From: Nematopogon swammerdamellus
Lineage: Eukaryota > Arthropoda > Insecta > Lepidoptera > Adelidae
Direction of reading: 5' to 3'
DNA: 64,000 bases
Assembly: GCA_946902875.1 (NCBI GenBank)
Contig: OX336340.1
Coordinates: forward strand, 19,111,566-19,175,565
The notes beneath the pieces are model-generated. The model was not told the DNA's origin. It made no database searches and saw only the letters and a program-made list of their open reading frames with translations. The position numbers were made by a program, and so were the translations under genes. Positions 32,284 through 44,159 of this stretch are shown piece by piece. The first letter of the stretch is position 1. Each line of letters starts with the position of its first letter.

Positions 32284-33108
32284 TTAGGACGCTGATGCTG
32301 AGGAAGTGGTAAGGAGAAGGTGATCACGCACTCACGCCCGAATCTGGTACCAAAGCACTAAAGGTCGATCGGAAGAATGCAAGGAGGATACAGAGTAGGT
32401 ATGCTCGGTGGAAGAATGGATATGAAAATATGTAATTCGTATTTTCGTCTAGTTTAGATTTACGTTATGGAGTAATCACCTCGGATATAGCGTGTGAAAG
32501 ACAGACAGACAGACAGACGGACAGACGTCTGACCGATTTTATAAGGGTTCCGTAGCCAGCAATACTGGCGGCATTGCTGGCAACGGAATTTGGTAAATAA
32601 ATTACATAATGTACCTACCAAAATGACACAAATAATATTATTGTTTATTTTAAAAGAGCGTTTATTTCGTATCAATAATTTACAAATTAAACATCAATAA
32701 ATATACAGCAATTATATTAAACAACACACACTGCGAACGAACAATTAAACAAGGATTATATTTACTTCAGGAACTAATCGAACATACTGGTCGGCCGGCG
32801 AGTATACTAATCTAAGTATACGCAGCTCGGCATTCGAACTCGCTATCAATTTACTTGCTTACTTAGAGAAAGTGAATGAAGGAACTGCGCATTTTGTTAA
32901 AAAAACCATTTTTTACCTATGAGTATAGGATCTGTAGATACGATCGATCCCATAAATGACTTTTTCCCAATGAACAGCAAACGAGGTTATTTAAAAATTC
33001 TAATAATTATTTTAATTAAATACGTGACCGAAAAATTTGCTGCACGTACCTAAGTACTTACAGGGTAATTCAAAATGTAAAACATAATTAAATTAAAACA
33101 AACACACA
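32284..33108. other. No gene seen; family A-like scrap
   Basis: A gacagacag run followed by 'ttttataagggttccgtagc' at 32490-32560 resembles the microsatellite-containing end of family A or a relative. The rest is AT-rich. Confidence 0.4.
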
Positions 33109-33435
33109 TTGGCTCCAAGTCACGTTCGGGCCTCTTCAAGAGCGGATGGCGCGGCCGCGGCCGGAGCGGGGAGCCTCAAACGCAACAAATATTCAAATAT
33201 TATTCAAGATTTCGAATTTGTTGCGTTTGCGGTTGAAACCCTCGGTCCGTGGAGCAGTGAAGCCAAAAGCTTCTTGAAGAGGCTTGGGCCTCTGCTGGTG
33301 GACGCAACTGGCGTCCCGCAATCAAGGGCCTACTTCATTCAAAGGGTAAGCCTTGCCATCCAGCGGGGTAATGCAGCAAGTGTTCTAGGAACATTTGAAA
33401 ATGCCCCTTTTGATAGTTATTTTAATGTTTGTTAG
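33109..33435 (+). pseudogene. C-terminal fragment of a retroelement polyprotein
   Basis: 108 open codons. The segment DFEFVAFAVETLGPWSSEAK, then LLVDATGVPQSRAYFIQRVS and AIQRGNAASVLGTF, has the pattern F-V-x-V/A-x-E-T-L-G-x-W-x-x-E-A...D/E-A-T-G-x-P-x-S...Q-R-x-S-x-A-I-Q-R-G-N-A that I know as the extreme C-terminus of many metazoan reverse-transcriptase polyproteins. The upstream RT domain is absent. The leading Ala/Arg-rich part (33109-33180) fits the linker that normally precedes it. Confidence 0.6.
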
Positions 33436-34829
33436 GTAGGTTTATTTCTTTAGTTATTAGTATTACTTTTTTGTTATTTATTAAATAAATGTTTTTTCTT
33501 TTGCTGAAAACAAAATTAATTATGTATATTTATCAAAAGACATGAGAAGTTTAAAGGCAAAAGGCCTGTCTTCTCAGAAATCCATAAGTTCATTGTAACT
33601 ATTTCAACAATCATTTGTATTTCTATGAAAAACCACCATAGTATAAACATTAATTAGATGAAAAACACTAATAAGGTATCGTTTTACAATTTCGATGAAT
33701 ACTGCGTACAAATATAATAATATGTTAATGTGCTTACATCTACATAATCCCTGTATTTGATTTCTTTATAATACAATTTATAAAGTAAGTACGTTATTCC
33801 TCAAATATTTTACAAGTTAGCATTTCTTAAAAGAATCATGATCAAGAATAGCTTAGGCATAAGAGAAGGGTTTATTCGTCACAGTTTTATTTTAAATTTT
33901 ACACAGTTAAAAACTGAAAATCTATAATATACAATTTGTTTGGTACTTAGTTTATCAAACATATTATTTATAGGTACACTCTTTTGTAATGCATGAGACC
34001 AAACAATTTGTACGGGCTCAACTCAAAGTTAAAGATATTGTCGTAGGTATGTTAAAAAAAAATTGGTCAAGTGCGAGTTTTACTCGCGTACGGAGGGTTC
34101 CGTAGATTCGCTATACAATACCTGTCATAAAACTATATTCGTATGTATTTTGTCTTTCTATAATGCAAAACCTTTGGCGCCATCTATTATTCCGTAGTGA
34201 ATATGTACTAATCTATTCATAGCACGTGTCTTGTATGGGGACCCCCTCAATTGTTTACTTTTCGGTTTTTTGATTATTTGTAGGCACATCCGCCATAATA
34301 AATAACACATATTCTGTGAAATTTTCAACAGTTTAAACGATATAGCCCTTGGACGGACGGAAGCCGTTCTTTCTTCTCAATTATCGATAAAATTAATTTT
34401 ATTTCGTGGTGAAATGTTGCCGTGCTAATAAAGACACTAGTCAATTTAGTTGTCTAGGTATCCATAACAGAAAAAATTGCATAAAAGATACATTGTTTAC
34501 AAGACTTGGAATAACTTAAAAAAATTATGTAATTGAATTAACGAAGTGTAATTATTGTGTTACAATTTGAACTTACTTTTCTTACAGTAATCACGGCAGT
34601 TTCATCGACCTATTTAGGTCTTTGTCAGCATTACATCCATCTTGTAATTATCCTAATCCTATTTGGATAGCTATCAAATTGCTTATATTTCATTGTAGAA
34701 CACTAGAAGTTCCCCATTTACATACCAATAACATATTAATATATCCCAAAATTATTCACTCTTTATACATTCGTATACTATAAGTATTTATAAGTATGTG
34801 TCTTCTCGATGAAACACGTATTTAATACG
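33436..34829. other. No gene seen; diverged family A copy at 34065-34370
   Basis: 'aattggtcaagtgcgagttt', 'gtacggagggttccgtag', 'ttttgtctttctataatgc', 'ggcgccatctattattc' and 'ggggaccccctcaattg' mark the family A copy on the plus strand. The remainder is AT-rich without genes. Confidence 0.5.
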
Positions 34830-35423
34830 TCAGATATTGTTTAGTTGTGTTGCAGAATTTCTTAAAACATTGTTGTTTTGTGAGATATAGTTAGTTCCTG
34901 GTGATGTGTGGTTGTTTGGTGAGGAAATGTTGAGTGGTGAAGAACTCTTCGTGGGTTGTAATGAAGTGTTGTTTGTTGGCGAGGAAGTGTTTTTTGTTGG
35001 CGAGGAAGTATTTTTTTGACGTAATGAAGTGTTTTCGGTCTTTGAGGATGTGTTTTGGGGAAGTGCGGAAGTATTATTTGATGGTGAGGAAGTTTTATTG
35101 GGTTGTGAGGAAGTGTTATTAGATGCTGAGGAAGTATTGTTTGGTTGTGAGGAAGCTTTGTTAGCTTGTGAGGAAATTTTGTTTGTGAGTGGGGAAGTTT
35201 TATTGGGTTGTGCGGAAGTCTTGTTGGGCTGTGAAGAAATGTCGTTTATTTGTGACGAAGTTTTACTAGGTTGTAAGGAAGTGTCGTTTGGTTGTGATAC
35301 GTTGTTTTGTTGCGTCACGTAGTTGTTGTCGCCCGGCAGACGGAGTCGAACTTGCCGACCGCTGCCGCGCTGGTATGTCAACTTTTGGGATCCTGGCCCG
35401 TGCTTGACACTGTCGTCCTTGGT
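34830..35423 (-). CDS. CCAPR: GPCR last exon: Asn/Ser/Thr-rich heptad-repeat cytoplasmic tail
   Basis: Minus strand. A good acceptor (ttgtttgattgtcag) precedes 35423; the exon starts in phase 0 with TKDDSVKHGPGSQKLTY, then a basic part (QRGSGRQVRLRLPG), then about 17 copies of a seven-residue unit of type SQPNKTS, and stops at 34830-34832 (197 residues). The unit is also a 21-bp minisatellite in DNA. The phase fits the donor of the exon at 36249-36378. If it is the receptor tail it is cytoplasmic, and the many Ser/Thr could be phosphorylation sites controlling arrestin binding. The long open frame (198 codons through a repeat) supports coding. Assignment to the receptor rests on strand, order and phase. 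Confidence 0.55.
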   Translation of the reverse strand, partial: TKDDSVKHGPGSQKLTYQRGSGRQVRLRLPGDNNYVTQQNNVSQPNDTSLQPSKTSSQINDISSQPNKTSAQPNKTSPLTNKISSQANKASSQPNNTSSASNNTSSQPNKTSSPSNNTSALPQNTSSKTENTSLRQKNTSSPTKNTSSPTNNTSLQPTKSSSPLNISSPNNHTSPGTNYISQNNNVLRNSATQLNNI

Positions 35424-35692
35424 CTGACAATCAAACAAAACGACATTGCAGAATGAAATATGTAAATACAAATTCAATCTTTAAACAAAACAAACTAGAA
35501 TGACGATCAAAATTAACCCTTCATCCAACTATTACTCTAATACTTGTGCGCACAAAGAGCACAGATGAAATAGCGCTGTAAAAAGTTCTACAAGTCCTTG
35601 CAGTGCAGTCCTGCTTGTATATTTTGCAGTTCAAAGTCAAATCAAGGAGATTATCTGAAGAATTGATGTAATCTCTATGATAAATAGGTATA

Positions 35693-36093
35693 TATAATGT
35701 GCTTCGTTATTCATGTCAAATGTTTCGAGAGGGTTACATACACACTCAAATAAACACGTTACGCAAAAAAAATTATGTGTTTTTAGCATTACTTTTCGAG
35801 AAATTTAACAAAACATGTTTGCTACCTAAACATTAACCTGTGTGTAACAGTAGGTAACTTGCATTGTATGGGGTCAATGACCGTACTATGTTCAAACGCA
35901 GAACAGATGTTTGTTGTAAGTAAGTCACAAGATCACTATGATTGGTTTTTACAGCTACTTATTTGATTTTATTTTTTTGTTAGGAGAAAAAATGCTCCTA
36001 TAAACATATTTTTTTTTCTTACGTAAAGTGTTTGTTTGAGTGCGTATGTAACCCTCCCGAAGTTATTGACATGAATAACGAAGCACCTTATAC
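35693..36093. mobile_element. TIR element in the receptor intron
   Basis: Arms 35693-35790 and 36000-36093 are inverted copies sharing 'gcttcgttattcatgtcaa' and 'gagggttacatac' (right arm gggagggttacatac). TATA-like outer ends suggest a TA target. No coding content. Confidence 0.7.
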
Positions 36094-36248
36094 ATATGTA
36101 TAAATAAATAATATTTTTTATGGGAATCACGACATATGGCGCGCCAGACTAACGCAGAGGTGTAGTCCGACGGCGCCCACGGGCATTCGGATATTTACGG
36201 GGGCTGCGAATACAAATTATTATTTTTGTAATAATGATGTGTTCTCAC

Positions 36249-36378
36249 CCTGGTGATAGTGAGGTCCCTCCGCGTACGCCGGTGAGAGGAGGTCAACAGC
36301 TCGGTGTGCGCGCGGGAGTCCGTGCCCCCGCCCCCCGCATCCCGCCAGCACCACAACCACTTGTACGGTGGGAGGTTT
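36249..36378 (-). CDS. CCAPR: GPCR exon: proximal cytoplasmic tail
   Basis: Minus strand, 130 nt between an acceptor (attattttcacag) and a donor (gtgaga). Entering with one base to complete the split Arg codon of the TM7 exon, it reads NLPPYKWLWCWRD, a glycine run, then HTELLTSS and a basic HRRTRRDLTITR, leaving in phase 0. Aromatic/Cys residues right after TM7 followed by basic and Ser/Thr residues is the usual look of a palmitoylated GPCR tail. The exact phase fit on both sides makes this a strong exon prediction. Confidence 0.7.
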
Positions 36379-36509
36379 CTGTGAAAATAATTGTATTGTT
36401 AAAACAACTTAGATAGATAGATAGTACTCATCTAGCTTACAACAAATATTTACTGGAAAACAATATATCTAAAGCCGCGTCTCCTGCGAATGTTTTTTGT
36501 TGATGTTTT

Positions 36510-36815
36510 TTTTTGCTCGTATTTTTGCTGATTTAAAGTTAAAGCTAATACAGTAGATTCAAAGGCGGACTTATCCCTTAAACCGCGCCTCCTGCGCATG
36601 TTTTTTCGAAACATTACACAGAAATATCGAAACATTGGGGCGCGGCCATCCACATTTGTATGAAAACCATAGAGAAATAATTTTTTTGTTTCATGTTTTT
36701 TGTGTAACAATACATGCGCAGGAGAAAAAACATGCGCAGGAGACGCGGCTTTAGGGATAAGTCCGCCTTTGAATCTAATGTATTAGCTTTAATTTTGAAT
36801 CAGCAAAAATCACGA
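36510..36815. mobile_element. Foldback element in the receptor intron
   Basis: Arms 36510-36612 and 36715-36815 share 'tttttgctgatt', 'gattcaaaggcggacttatc' and 'cctgcgcatgttttttc' in inverted orientation. An extra partial arm copy lies just outside at 36470-36495 (aaagccgcgtctcctgcg). Confidence 0.7.
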
Positions 36816-36929
36816 GAATCGGCCAATTCTAAGAGGAGTCATACGGGTTCGAGTACGATTGCGCGGAGCGAAAACACTGAAGTTACATAAATTTGATTCC
36901 ACGTACGGCAGATGTCCGTCCACAGCGGT

Positions 36930-37178
36930 ATTTCTGTTATGAAAACTGACACGGTTGGCTACACCACCTACAACATCCGTGATGTCAGCCCATAACACCG
37001 GGTGAAGTAGGTGTCATGTCAGTGCTTCCCTTCGATCGTGCCGGCTACACTGAACTGGACGGAAAACACAAACTATTTACATAGCCTTTTCGACCGACGT
37101 TTCATTTAGTGCGGTGGTACCAACCCGGGCGGTTTGAACCCTACCACCGAGTATGGTAGGAAGAGAAGGGACGGTCAA
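36930..37178 (-). mobile_element. SINE family B, head missing
   Basis: 'atgaaaactgacacggttgg' to 'ggtaggaagagaagggac', intronic, same strand as the receptor gene. Confidence 0.7.
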
Positions 37179-38097
37179 GTTTGTTTTTTATATTTGTGAT
37201 TGAATTTTTACCCCACACTTGAGTGAGAGCGAACAAACAACCCGGAGGCTAAACTCAACCCGCAGGATAAAATTAATTGTCGTTCTGTTTGTGCGTCGAG
37301 CTCAAATTTAATTCACATCCTAAACGACTATTTGCATTTCATTGTGTCTACACAGAGAGTGTCTCTAATGAAATGGGTATTCGTTGTTGACGACACTCCT
37401 CCGCATTCGCTTCCAAATACGGCCCATTTCAAAAGCGAATTACCACAACCGCCACCGCCTGTCTCCTAAAAGGAGGTAAGAATGACAGGAGGTGATATAG
37501 TTTAGTAAAAAATGTGTTAAATATTAGCAATTTTTCAAGAACTGCCTCTTTGCTGCCACTTCGAGTGGGCGGGACAGAGTTGCTATAATCTAATCATGGT
37601 TCTTAAATGTATTTACGTTTTAATTTTTAACCATACAGCGACCGCGATTATTTTGTATCAAAACAAAAATTTGAATATTTTTTAGGAGTTAAACATGTTC
37701 AACTAATGTTAATAGGTGTTCATTTTAGTTTTTTTTTTTTCATTGTTATTGTGATTTACTTATAGGTGAATTTGTATATTTTTGATTAAAGACAGCTCAA
37801 ATTGTAGCTGACTAAATAGTTACAAATACAATATTAGCCAGTGAATGTTCAACTCAAAAGAATAAACAACATACTAGATTACCGCAAGTTTTTACAATTC
37901 AATTTTTAGTAACACTTGAGAGACACAGTTTCAACACCGTGTGCGTGATCTCGTTCTCATTATCTGAATGGTCTGGCGTAATAATGTTAATTCACATTTG
38001 AATATCTCGTTGAAGTGGGACGCACTGGCGGGCCTATCGCGAACCCATTCGATTTCGCCGCCGAGTACGATATTTTGATTAAAATAAATATATTAAA
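37179..38097. other. Intronic, no gene; possible regulatory block
   Basis: The stretch 37200-37480 is less AT-rich, has ATTTGCAT (37330 area) and few repeats. It could be a conserved enhancer of the receptor gene, but nothing proves it. Confidence 0.25.
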
Positions 38098-38360
38098 ATA
38101 AAAGGCGACTAAGGGATAAGGACAAGATGCCGTGCTAAAGGGCGACGGGCTCGCCACCTCTCACCTTGGCACGGTACTTCCACCGAGTCATGCAGCAGGT
38201 GGGTCTTCGTGCCTTACTTGCTGCTTGATCGATTGAATCTTGTTCGAATACTTTGCGAAACGTGGTGATCGGTGTTGTGCTGCAATTTACCAGAGTTCTT
38301 GCAGCACAACACCGATTACTCTGCTTACCCCGATTGTCGGGATTCAGCGTGTGTGATATG
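38098..38360 (-). repeat. Dispersed repeat family D
   Basis: Reverse of the copy at 22677: 'ggcgactaagggataagg', 'ccgtgctaaagggcgacggg', 'cacctctcaccttggcacgg', 'tcttcgtgccttacttgctg', a hairpin of the gtgttgtgctgca/gcagcacaacac type, and 'accccgattgtcgggattc'. Confidence 0.7.
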
Positions 38361-40242
38361 TATGTATGTGTGTAATACATTGCGATTCTATGCAGCGACA
38401 CTATAATTATATAACTTTACCTCAAAACGACTCAACAAATTTACATAGAGTTTTCACCGACTAATAAGCAAAAAATCTAGTGTAACGACCAGTGCGCGCG
38501 CTGTGTAGTTTGGTCGATTGCATGTTCACTTATGAGTCTAGAACTACTCAATCGATTCGCATGGGATTTTTACTGACGTTTTCTGGCACATCTAAGGATG
38601 GATATATTATTTGGAAAATACTATTAAACTAATAGTATTAATAGGTATATAAAATATAAATATGACCATACCGTTGATCGACCATGATGGATTAATTTAC
38701 TTACTATATTATGTTTTTTGTTTAACTATTCATTCTACTGCTTCTAGTTTTTGAACAGTATGAATTATCAATAAGGTTGCAAATTAAAAAAAGCTACAAT
38801 TTCCTTTAGCCACTTCAATTTAATAAATATAATTAAGTAATAAATAAATGATGATGATGGCTATACATTTTGCTCGATACGTCGTACTCGATTTTCGATT
38901 GCCCTACGAATGAATTGGCCTCCCTTCATATATCGCGAGCGTGCGGGGTGCAGGTGGGAAGCGGGGCAAAGGATCCGGCGCGACGGTGTGTGTGACGCCG
39001 AGTGACGCTAACCCACTACATCGGAGAAGTCGGCCGTATTTACTGAAATACCGACTCAATATTCGGGCAAATGAAATGAGGCGAAATCTCACGGCACAAT
39101 GTCAGTCGAGCTTTCGCATTGGCGAAGCTCTCTTATTGGAAATGTTTTCTGATAAAAATTATTACACATCTGAAATCATATTTTTTACGAAAATAATATT
39201 TGCACGTACACAAAAATGTACAGTTAATGTAGTTATTGTGTGTTACACAGTACGAAGCTATTTAGCTTGAGGTCCAAGCGCAAAGCAAGAATCAAAACTT
39301 AACACAAATTTCCAGCAATCTGACCGATAATGTATCCAAACTTATCGTGTACTTACACGATAAGTTTACTTTATACGTGACGTTTAAGTATAATCGGTAG
39401 GTACCTATACCTTTACTTGCTTAAATATTAAAAAAAATAGTTTTATAGTGAACTCGTAGCTAACAAGTGCATGATTCAATCATTCTACGAATATCTTTCG
39501 CTTTACACTTATACCATATTTCACACAAATGTTATCTGGCGGCATGCCAGATAGGATGCACTATCTTCTAATGTATTGTGAGCGCTAAAGTAATATTACA
39601 TTCCAAGGTCAGGAGCAGCATTCACTAACATTCTCGGTAGTTAGCTTCCGTCTCGATATTGGAAACCGGCCGGCGAGCGTCCGCACCTATATACGCATCG
39701 CACGCAGCGCACGCAACGGATCAAATGGATCCGTTTGTCTACTACTTGTCGCCGCTAGAAAAGTATGTTAGAGCTATCAGGTGTGACTTCTTCTTCTTCT
39801 TTTTTTAAATAGTGGCAACCAAACGAACAGGAAATTCGTTTATTACTGCCAGTATCCAGTGACGGAGCTGCACGGTATTTGTGATTACTTTTTATAATAT
39901 AATAAAACAAAATAATTTTGAAAGGAACGAAGCATTTGAAGTTACTAGTTTGCATGCACAAATTCTGGAACAGGTGTGACTAGTCGATACTACTTTCCGT
40001 CGTCTATTGATAGACTTCCTACCGTCACCGATACCGAGGCAAAATGCGTTAGTGAATACCGCTCCGGGGTAAAGGTAACGATTATCTTAACTATATTTAA
40101 CTGGCGCTGAAACTTTTAGATTAATAGTATAAGTTACTTTTGCAGGTGAACGAATAGTTGAGAACATTTATTTAGTTTAGAATTCAAATGTAATAACGGA
40201 CAAATACAGATGCTTAAGAAGAAATCATCTAATCTATAACGA
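38361..40242. other. Intronic, no gene seen
   Basis: A GC-rich patch at 38930-39040 resembles a CpG island fragment. An imperfect inverted repeat around 'acttatcgtgtacttacacgataag' lies at 39340-39364. No supported exon. Confidence 0.35.
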
Positions 40243-40880
40243 TACCAGTCTGTGCTATCCTGATACAGGGGTAATAGACACTCGCAATAGACTCACCATA
40301 GACTGATGAACACCCTGAAGCTAAAGATACAGTAGATGATGAGGTTAGCAGCGGAGTCGGACGGAGCGAGGCTCTGCACCAACGAGGCTATGGCAATACT
40401 GGTCTGTGTAGTCGGGATAAAGAGGGGCACTCGTAACAGACTCACCGCAGACTGATGAACACTCTGAAGCTGAAGATGCAATAGATGATGGGGCTGGCGG
40501 CGGAGTTGGACGGAGCGAGGCTCTGCACTAGAGAGGCTATGGCGACACTGGTCTGTGTAGTCGGGATACAGGGTTACACTCGCAACAGACTCACCGCAGA
40601 CTGGCGAACACCCTGGAGCTGAAGATGCAGTAGATGGTGAGGTTAGCGGCGGAGTTGGACGGAGCGAGCCTCTGCACCAGCGAGGCTATGGCGATACTGG
40701 TCTGTATAGTCGAGATACAGAGGTGCGCTCGCAACAGACTCACCGCAGACTGACGAACACCCTGGAGCTGAAGATGCAGTAGATGATGGGGTTGGCGGCG
40801 GAGTTGAGCGGAGCGAGGCTCTGCACCAGCGAGGCTATTGCGATGCTGGTCTGTGTAGTCGGGATGCATTTGTATACTTG
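40243..40880 (-). repeat. 149-bp tandem repeat derived from the receptor TM7 exon
   Basis: The donor-side mark 'actcaccgcagact' (or 'actcaccatagact') occurs at 40738, 40589, 40440 and 40291: an exact 149-bp period. Each unit holds the end of the TM6-TM7 exon, from the PTTQTS-like part to the donor, plus about 27 bp of intron. A fifth partial unit ends near 40243. The NPxxY motif is intact only in the true exon (NPIIY); the copies read NLTIY, SPIIY and NLIIY. As 149 is not divisible by three and the copies lack an obvious acceptor, they look like pseudo-exons. Confidence 0.85.
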
Positions 40881-40924
40881 CAGCAAATCGAAGATCATGT
40901 ACGGCGACCAGCACAGGATGAACG
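40744..40924 (-). CDS. CCAPR: GPCR exon: TM6-ECL3-TM7, CCAP receptor-like
   Basis: Minus strand, 181 nt, acceptor 'ttgtttgtttgcag', donor gtgagt. It reads [20 protein letters not shown], then [20 protein letters not shown], then [19 protein letters not shown], and ends with a split Arg codon. C-W-S-P is the TM6 signature and N-P-x-x-Y the TM7 signature of class A receptors. F-D-L-L-Q-V-Y and [11 protein letters not shown] are what I know from insect CCAP receptors, relatives of the vasopressin/neuropeptide S group. Such receptors bind the cyclic cardioactive peptide and act in ecdysis behaviour and heart rate. The class A assignment is firm; the ligand assignment rests on remembered family motifs. 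Confidence 0.8.
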
Positions 40925-42923
40925 CTGCAAACAAACAAACACTCTAAAATTTTGCGGTGCATGATGGGTAAAGCTTTTTCGGCAGTTTATGACTACGTAC
41001 ACTTGAGGCAGGATTAGAAAAGCTGGATGTATTTATTAGTGCCACCGTATCTGTACGGCTGAGGTACGGCACGCGTTACGGGGGGAAAGGCGACGGCTGG
41101 CGCGTATAACCAGACATATTTGCACCCACACAAAGAACGAGCTTCCCTTTTTCTGCGTGAGGTGTATTTGTTTTTTTTCTTGTATTCTTTAGAGTTTGTT
41201 TCTGGGGGGCAACATGAAGTATGTTCATTGTAACGTTAGTTTGCATCAGCGAATGTGTAAGTCGGGTTTGAAGTGTTTTAATGGAAACACTTACAATTCC
41301 ACTTCTCTGCTATGGTTTGGAGTGGGCACCTACTAACTTGTGTAAATAAGTTCCTACCTATTGAAATTTACTGACTCTACGTCAAACGCCCTTGTTGTTC
41401 TGGAGCAACTCGAACGATAAATAATTGAAAGAGAGATCTAAAATGATTATGTAGAATTTTGTGCTTTTAGTTCGAAAAATATTTTCATAGTATTTTCCAT
41501 GATCCCTCTATTTGGCAGTTTAAGGCTATATTTTCAAAAGACTTCGCTATATCACTGAAGAAAGTTCAGTAGGTATGCGTAACTGAAAAAGCGGAAGCGC
41601 AACGCTCTGTTGCGGATTGAATTTGCTGCTACATTGCCTAATACAATTTCCTTCGTGTGGACGGCAAGACATAGGGTGTTGATCGAAAAACTATTTACAG
41701 ATATGTATTCATGTATACGAAACTCTGACAATGGAATCTTCTGCATGGTACCTGATTCTGACAGGAACATGGTGTTATGTACGTTGGTATCAACTGCTAC
41801 ACCCGTGGTGTCAGCTCATTACATGTTCCTGTCCAAACTAGATGCGATAACACTGTTGTAGAGGCTATACAGACTGAAGGTAAACACAGCTAAAAACTCT
41901 GTACAGTAACAATGCTAATTATGTTTACATGATCGACTGAGAGAAATTGCAATGTGCAATAAATTCGGACAAAAAGTATAATACAAAGTGTATCTAATAC
42001 AATACCAATACGACCACCCAGGTGGAGAAGCTAGGTGGAGCACGGACCCAGACCCGATCCGACGGAACACACTACGATCGAACATCTTCGCAACCGCACC
42101 GACATTGAAAAGATAAATTACATATGGGCGGCTTTCCAAAACACAGACGCACGCAGATGAACAACAAATGCTAGATAAGTATTAGATAGATTGTTTTATA
42201 CTCTGAATAGACATGATTTGATGATGCCTAATTCATGGAAACCCCATACAATGACAAAAAGTAAAATTACAAATTAAAAAACCCCCGATCCATAGAAAGT
42301 CAAAAATAATTTCTATTTATTTACATAAAGGAGTCGGGGGACCGCAAAGTAAATACCCGCGGCAGCTCTGAGTTTTTATATTTTATTTAGTTAGAGGTCC
42401 CCCGACCGAAGTAAGCGGAAATTATTTTTGACTATTTAGTCCAATATTACAAGTTTGGTGCGTCGTCGGCGGTTTGCCTCATTCATTACGCACCATATAT
42501 TCCCAACATCGCTCCATTGCTCGCTGGGCAACTTTCAACGTTTGGATAACAGCGACTGTCGACTTTTAAATTATTTTAGTCGTCGAACCACGACTCGGAA
42601 AACGACAGTGAATGAAGGCGTTTAATTTTTAATAACAGATATTATATCATTTAAAACGATATGAAAATACTGTCGCGACGACGTTTTTCAGTATTTTTCA
42701 TATAAATAGGCCTAAAGCCGACGGTCTTGTCGTCTTACTTTAACCAACTAAAATGTTACAAGCTACTGCTGTCAAGTGTAGTTAGGGAAGTTAGTCGGCG
42801 GCGTGAAGAAATCGTGACACGAAAGACGACACTTTGTCAGTGCGGCTTATATTTTGTTATTTTAACTTTGCTTATATTAGACAGAAGACAAGGTAATTTA
42901 GAGACTAGTAAATATATTAAATA

Positions 42924-43170
42924 CTAGCTTTTGCCTGCGGCTTCGCTCGCATGAAATTCGTATTTAAAAAGAAGAAAGTAAGCCCGAATTCATCGAATTC
43001 GGATGATCAGTTTAAGAGTTATGGTGGAAAATACATACATACAGAAAATATTTCTAAAAATCGTCAATTTAGTTTTAGTATCATACATAAAGTCTACAAA
43101 CGCAATATCTCAGAAAACAAAGTAACTTACCCCATGACCATCCCTTACAGATTTATTATTAGTATAATGA
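42924..43170 (-). mobile_element. Helitron-like element, short complete copy
   Basis: Minus strand: 5' end TCATTATACTAATAATAAATC with A before it, 3' end ...gcgaagccgcaggcaaaagCTAG with T after it, so it sits between A and T as Helitrons do. A GC hairpin lies near the 3' end. About 247 bp, an internally deleted version of the copy at 52935. Confidence 0.6.
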
Positions 43171-43243
43171 TTATGATGATGATATATATGATATGATGAT
43201 ATGATTATGACGATGATATGATGATGATGATGATGATGACTCA
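43171..43243. repeat. ATG/ATGATG microsatellite
   Basis: Imperfect run of gatgat and gatatgat units, abutting the 5' end of the Helitron-like element. Confidence 0.8.
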
Positions 43244-43401
43244 ATTTATATTCAGATCTCGGATGTTAAGTTTTTAAAAGTCAAGTTATACAAGGGACTG
43301 GAAGGAATAAAATTTTTAAAGAGCGCAGTACACCGTCGGCCCCTCTTGCGCGCGTCGACCCTCAAGTTTTGGAGGAGTTTGGCTGGCGAGACAGGCTTTA
43401 A

Positions 43402-43593
43402 AATCGGAACTACTCCATATACGGTCGTCTCTTTCACACGCGATAAATGCTTCATTCCGTCGTTCAAACAGGACACCTCGAACTCTACGCGACTGCAAAA
43501 CGGAACTGTTTCACGTACGGACATCTCTTTTGCACGCGATACGCGGCCTCTTTCCCGCAGTTCAAAGTGGATACCTCCAACTGTACTCCTCTG
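43402..43593. repeat. Tandem duplication, 96-bp unit
   Basis: 'cggaact' at 43405 and 43501, and 'cgcgat' at 43439 and 43535: two diverged copies of exactly 96 bp. 96 is a multiple of three, so open frames run through both copies on each strand; no known protein is recognised. GC content is above that of the flanks. Confidence 0.6.
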
Positions 43594-44159
43594 TACGTGA
43601 CAACTTTTAGTCCGGCACGCTTTGGCTGCGATACGTGACGTCACAAGAGCTTGATTAATCGTCACATAAAATAACTCATCGGCTGAGCCGGTTTTATTAT
43701 TTCTTCATAAACTACAACTGTGTAATCATGTCACAACCTTTAACCTTTAGTGCCCCTGACGCGTAGGACAGGGTAATACTTCGGTACATTTATTTTCGCA
43801 ATCAATTATGAGAAACGCTATGCAAATTTGTTTCTTGAAGTTCGAGTTCTCTACGTCTAGTAGTAGTTGTAAGTCATGATTGTAGAAGAGAAGTAAGAAA
43901 AGTTTCGAAAAACTGGCGCAATCTAAATTTCAAAACATTTTTTTTTTTCAAGATAAAACAGAACGTAAAGATCTGAGAGAAAATATAGTTTCCCTTGTAG
44001 TTTCCAGTTAGTGTAATTTATATAAAACAAATAATGCTTTATTTATATATAAATATGTATATATATTTTTATTTATTCCGGAAATACAAACATTTAGTAG
44101 TTATAAAGAAAATAAACAATTTAAACTAATAACGTATGTAACCAGCGACGTATTTCACA

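Noticed and set aside
40293..40700. Extra receptor genes or mutually exclusive TM7 exons
   Set aside because: Copies lack clear acceptors, NPxxY is mutated in each, and the 149-bp period breaks frame; treated as a tandem pseudo-exon array.
43252..43665. 137-codon minus-strand protein
   Set aside because: Runs through the 96-bp duplication and is matched by open frames on the other strand; no family recognised.
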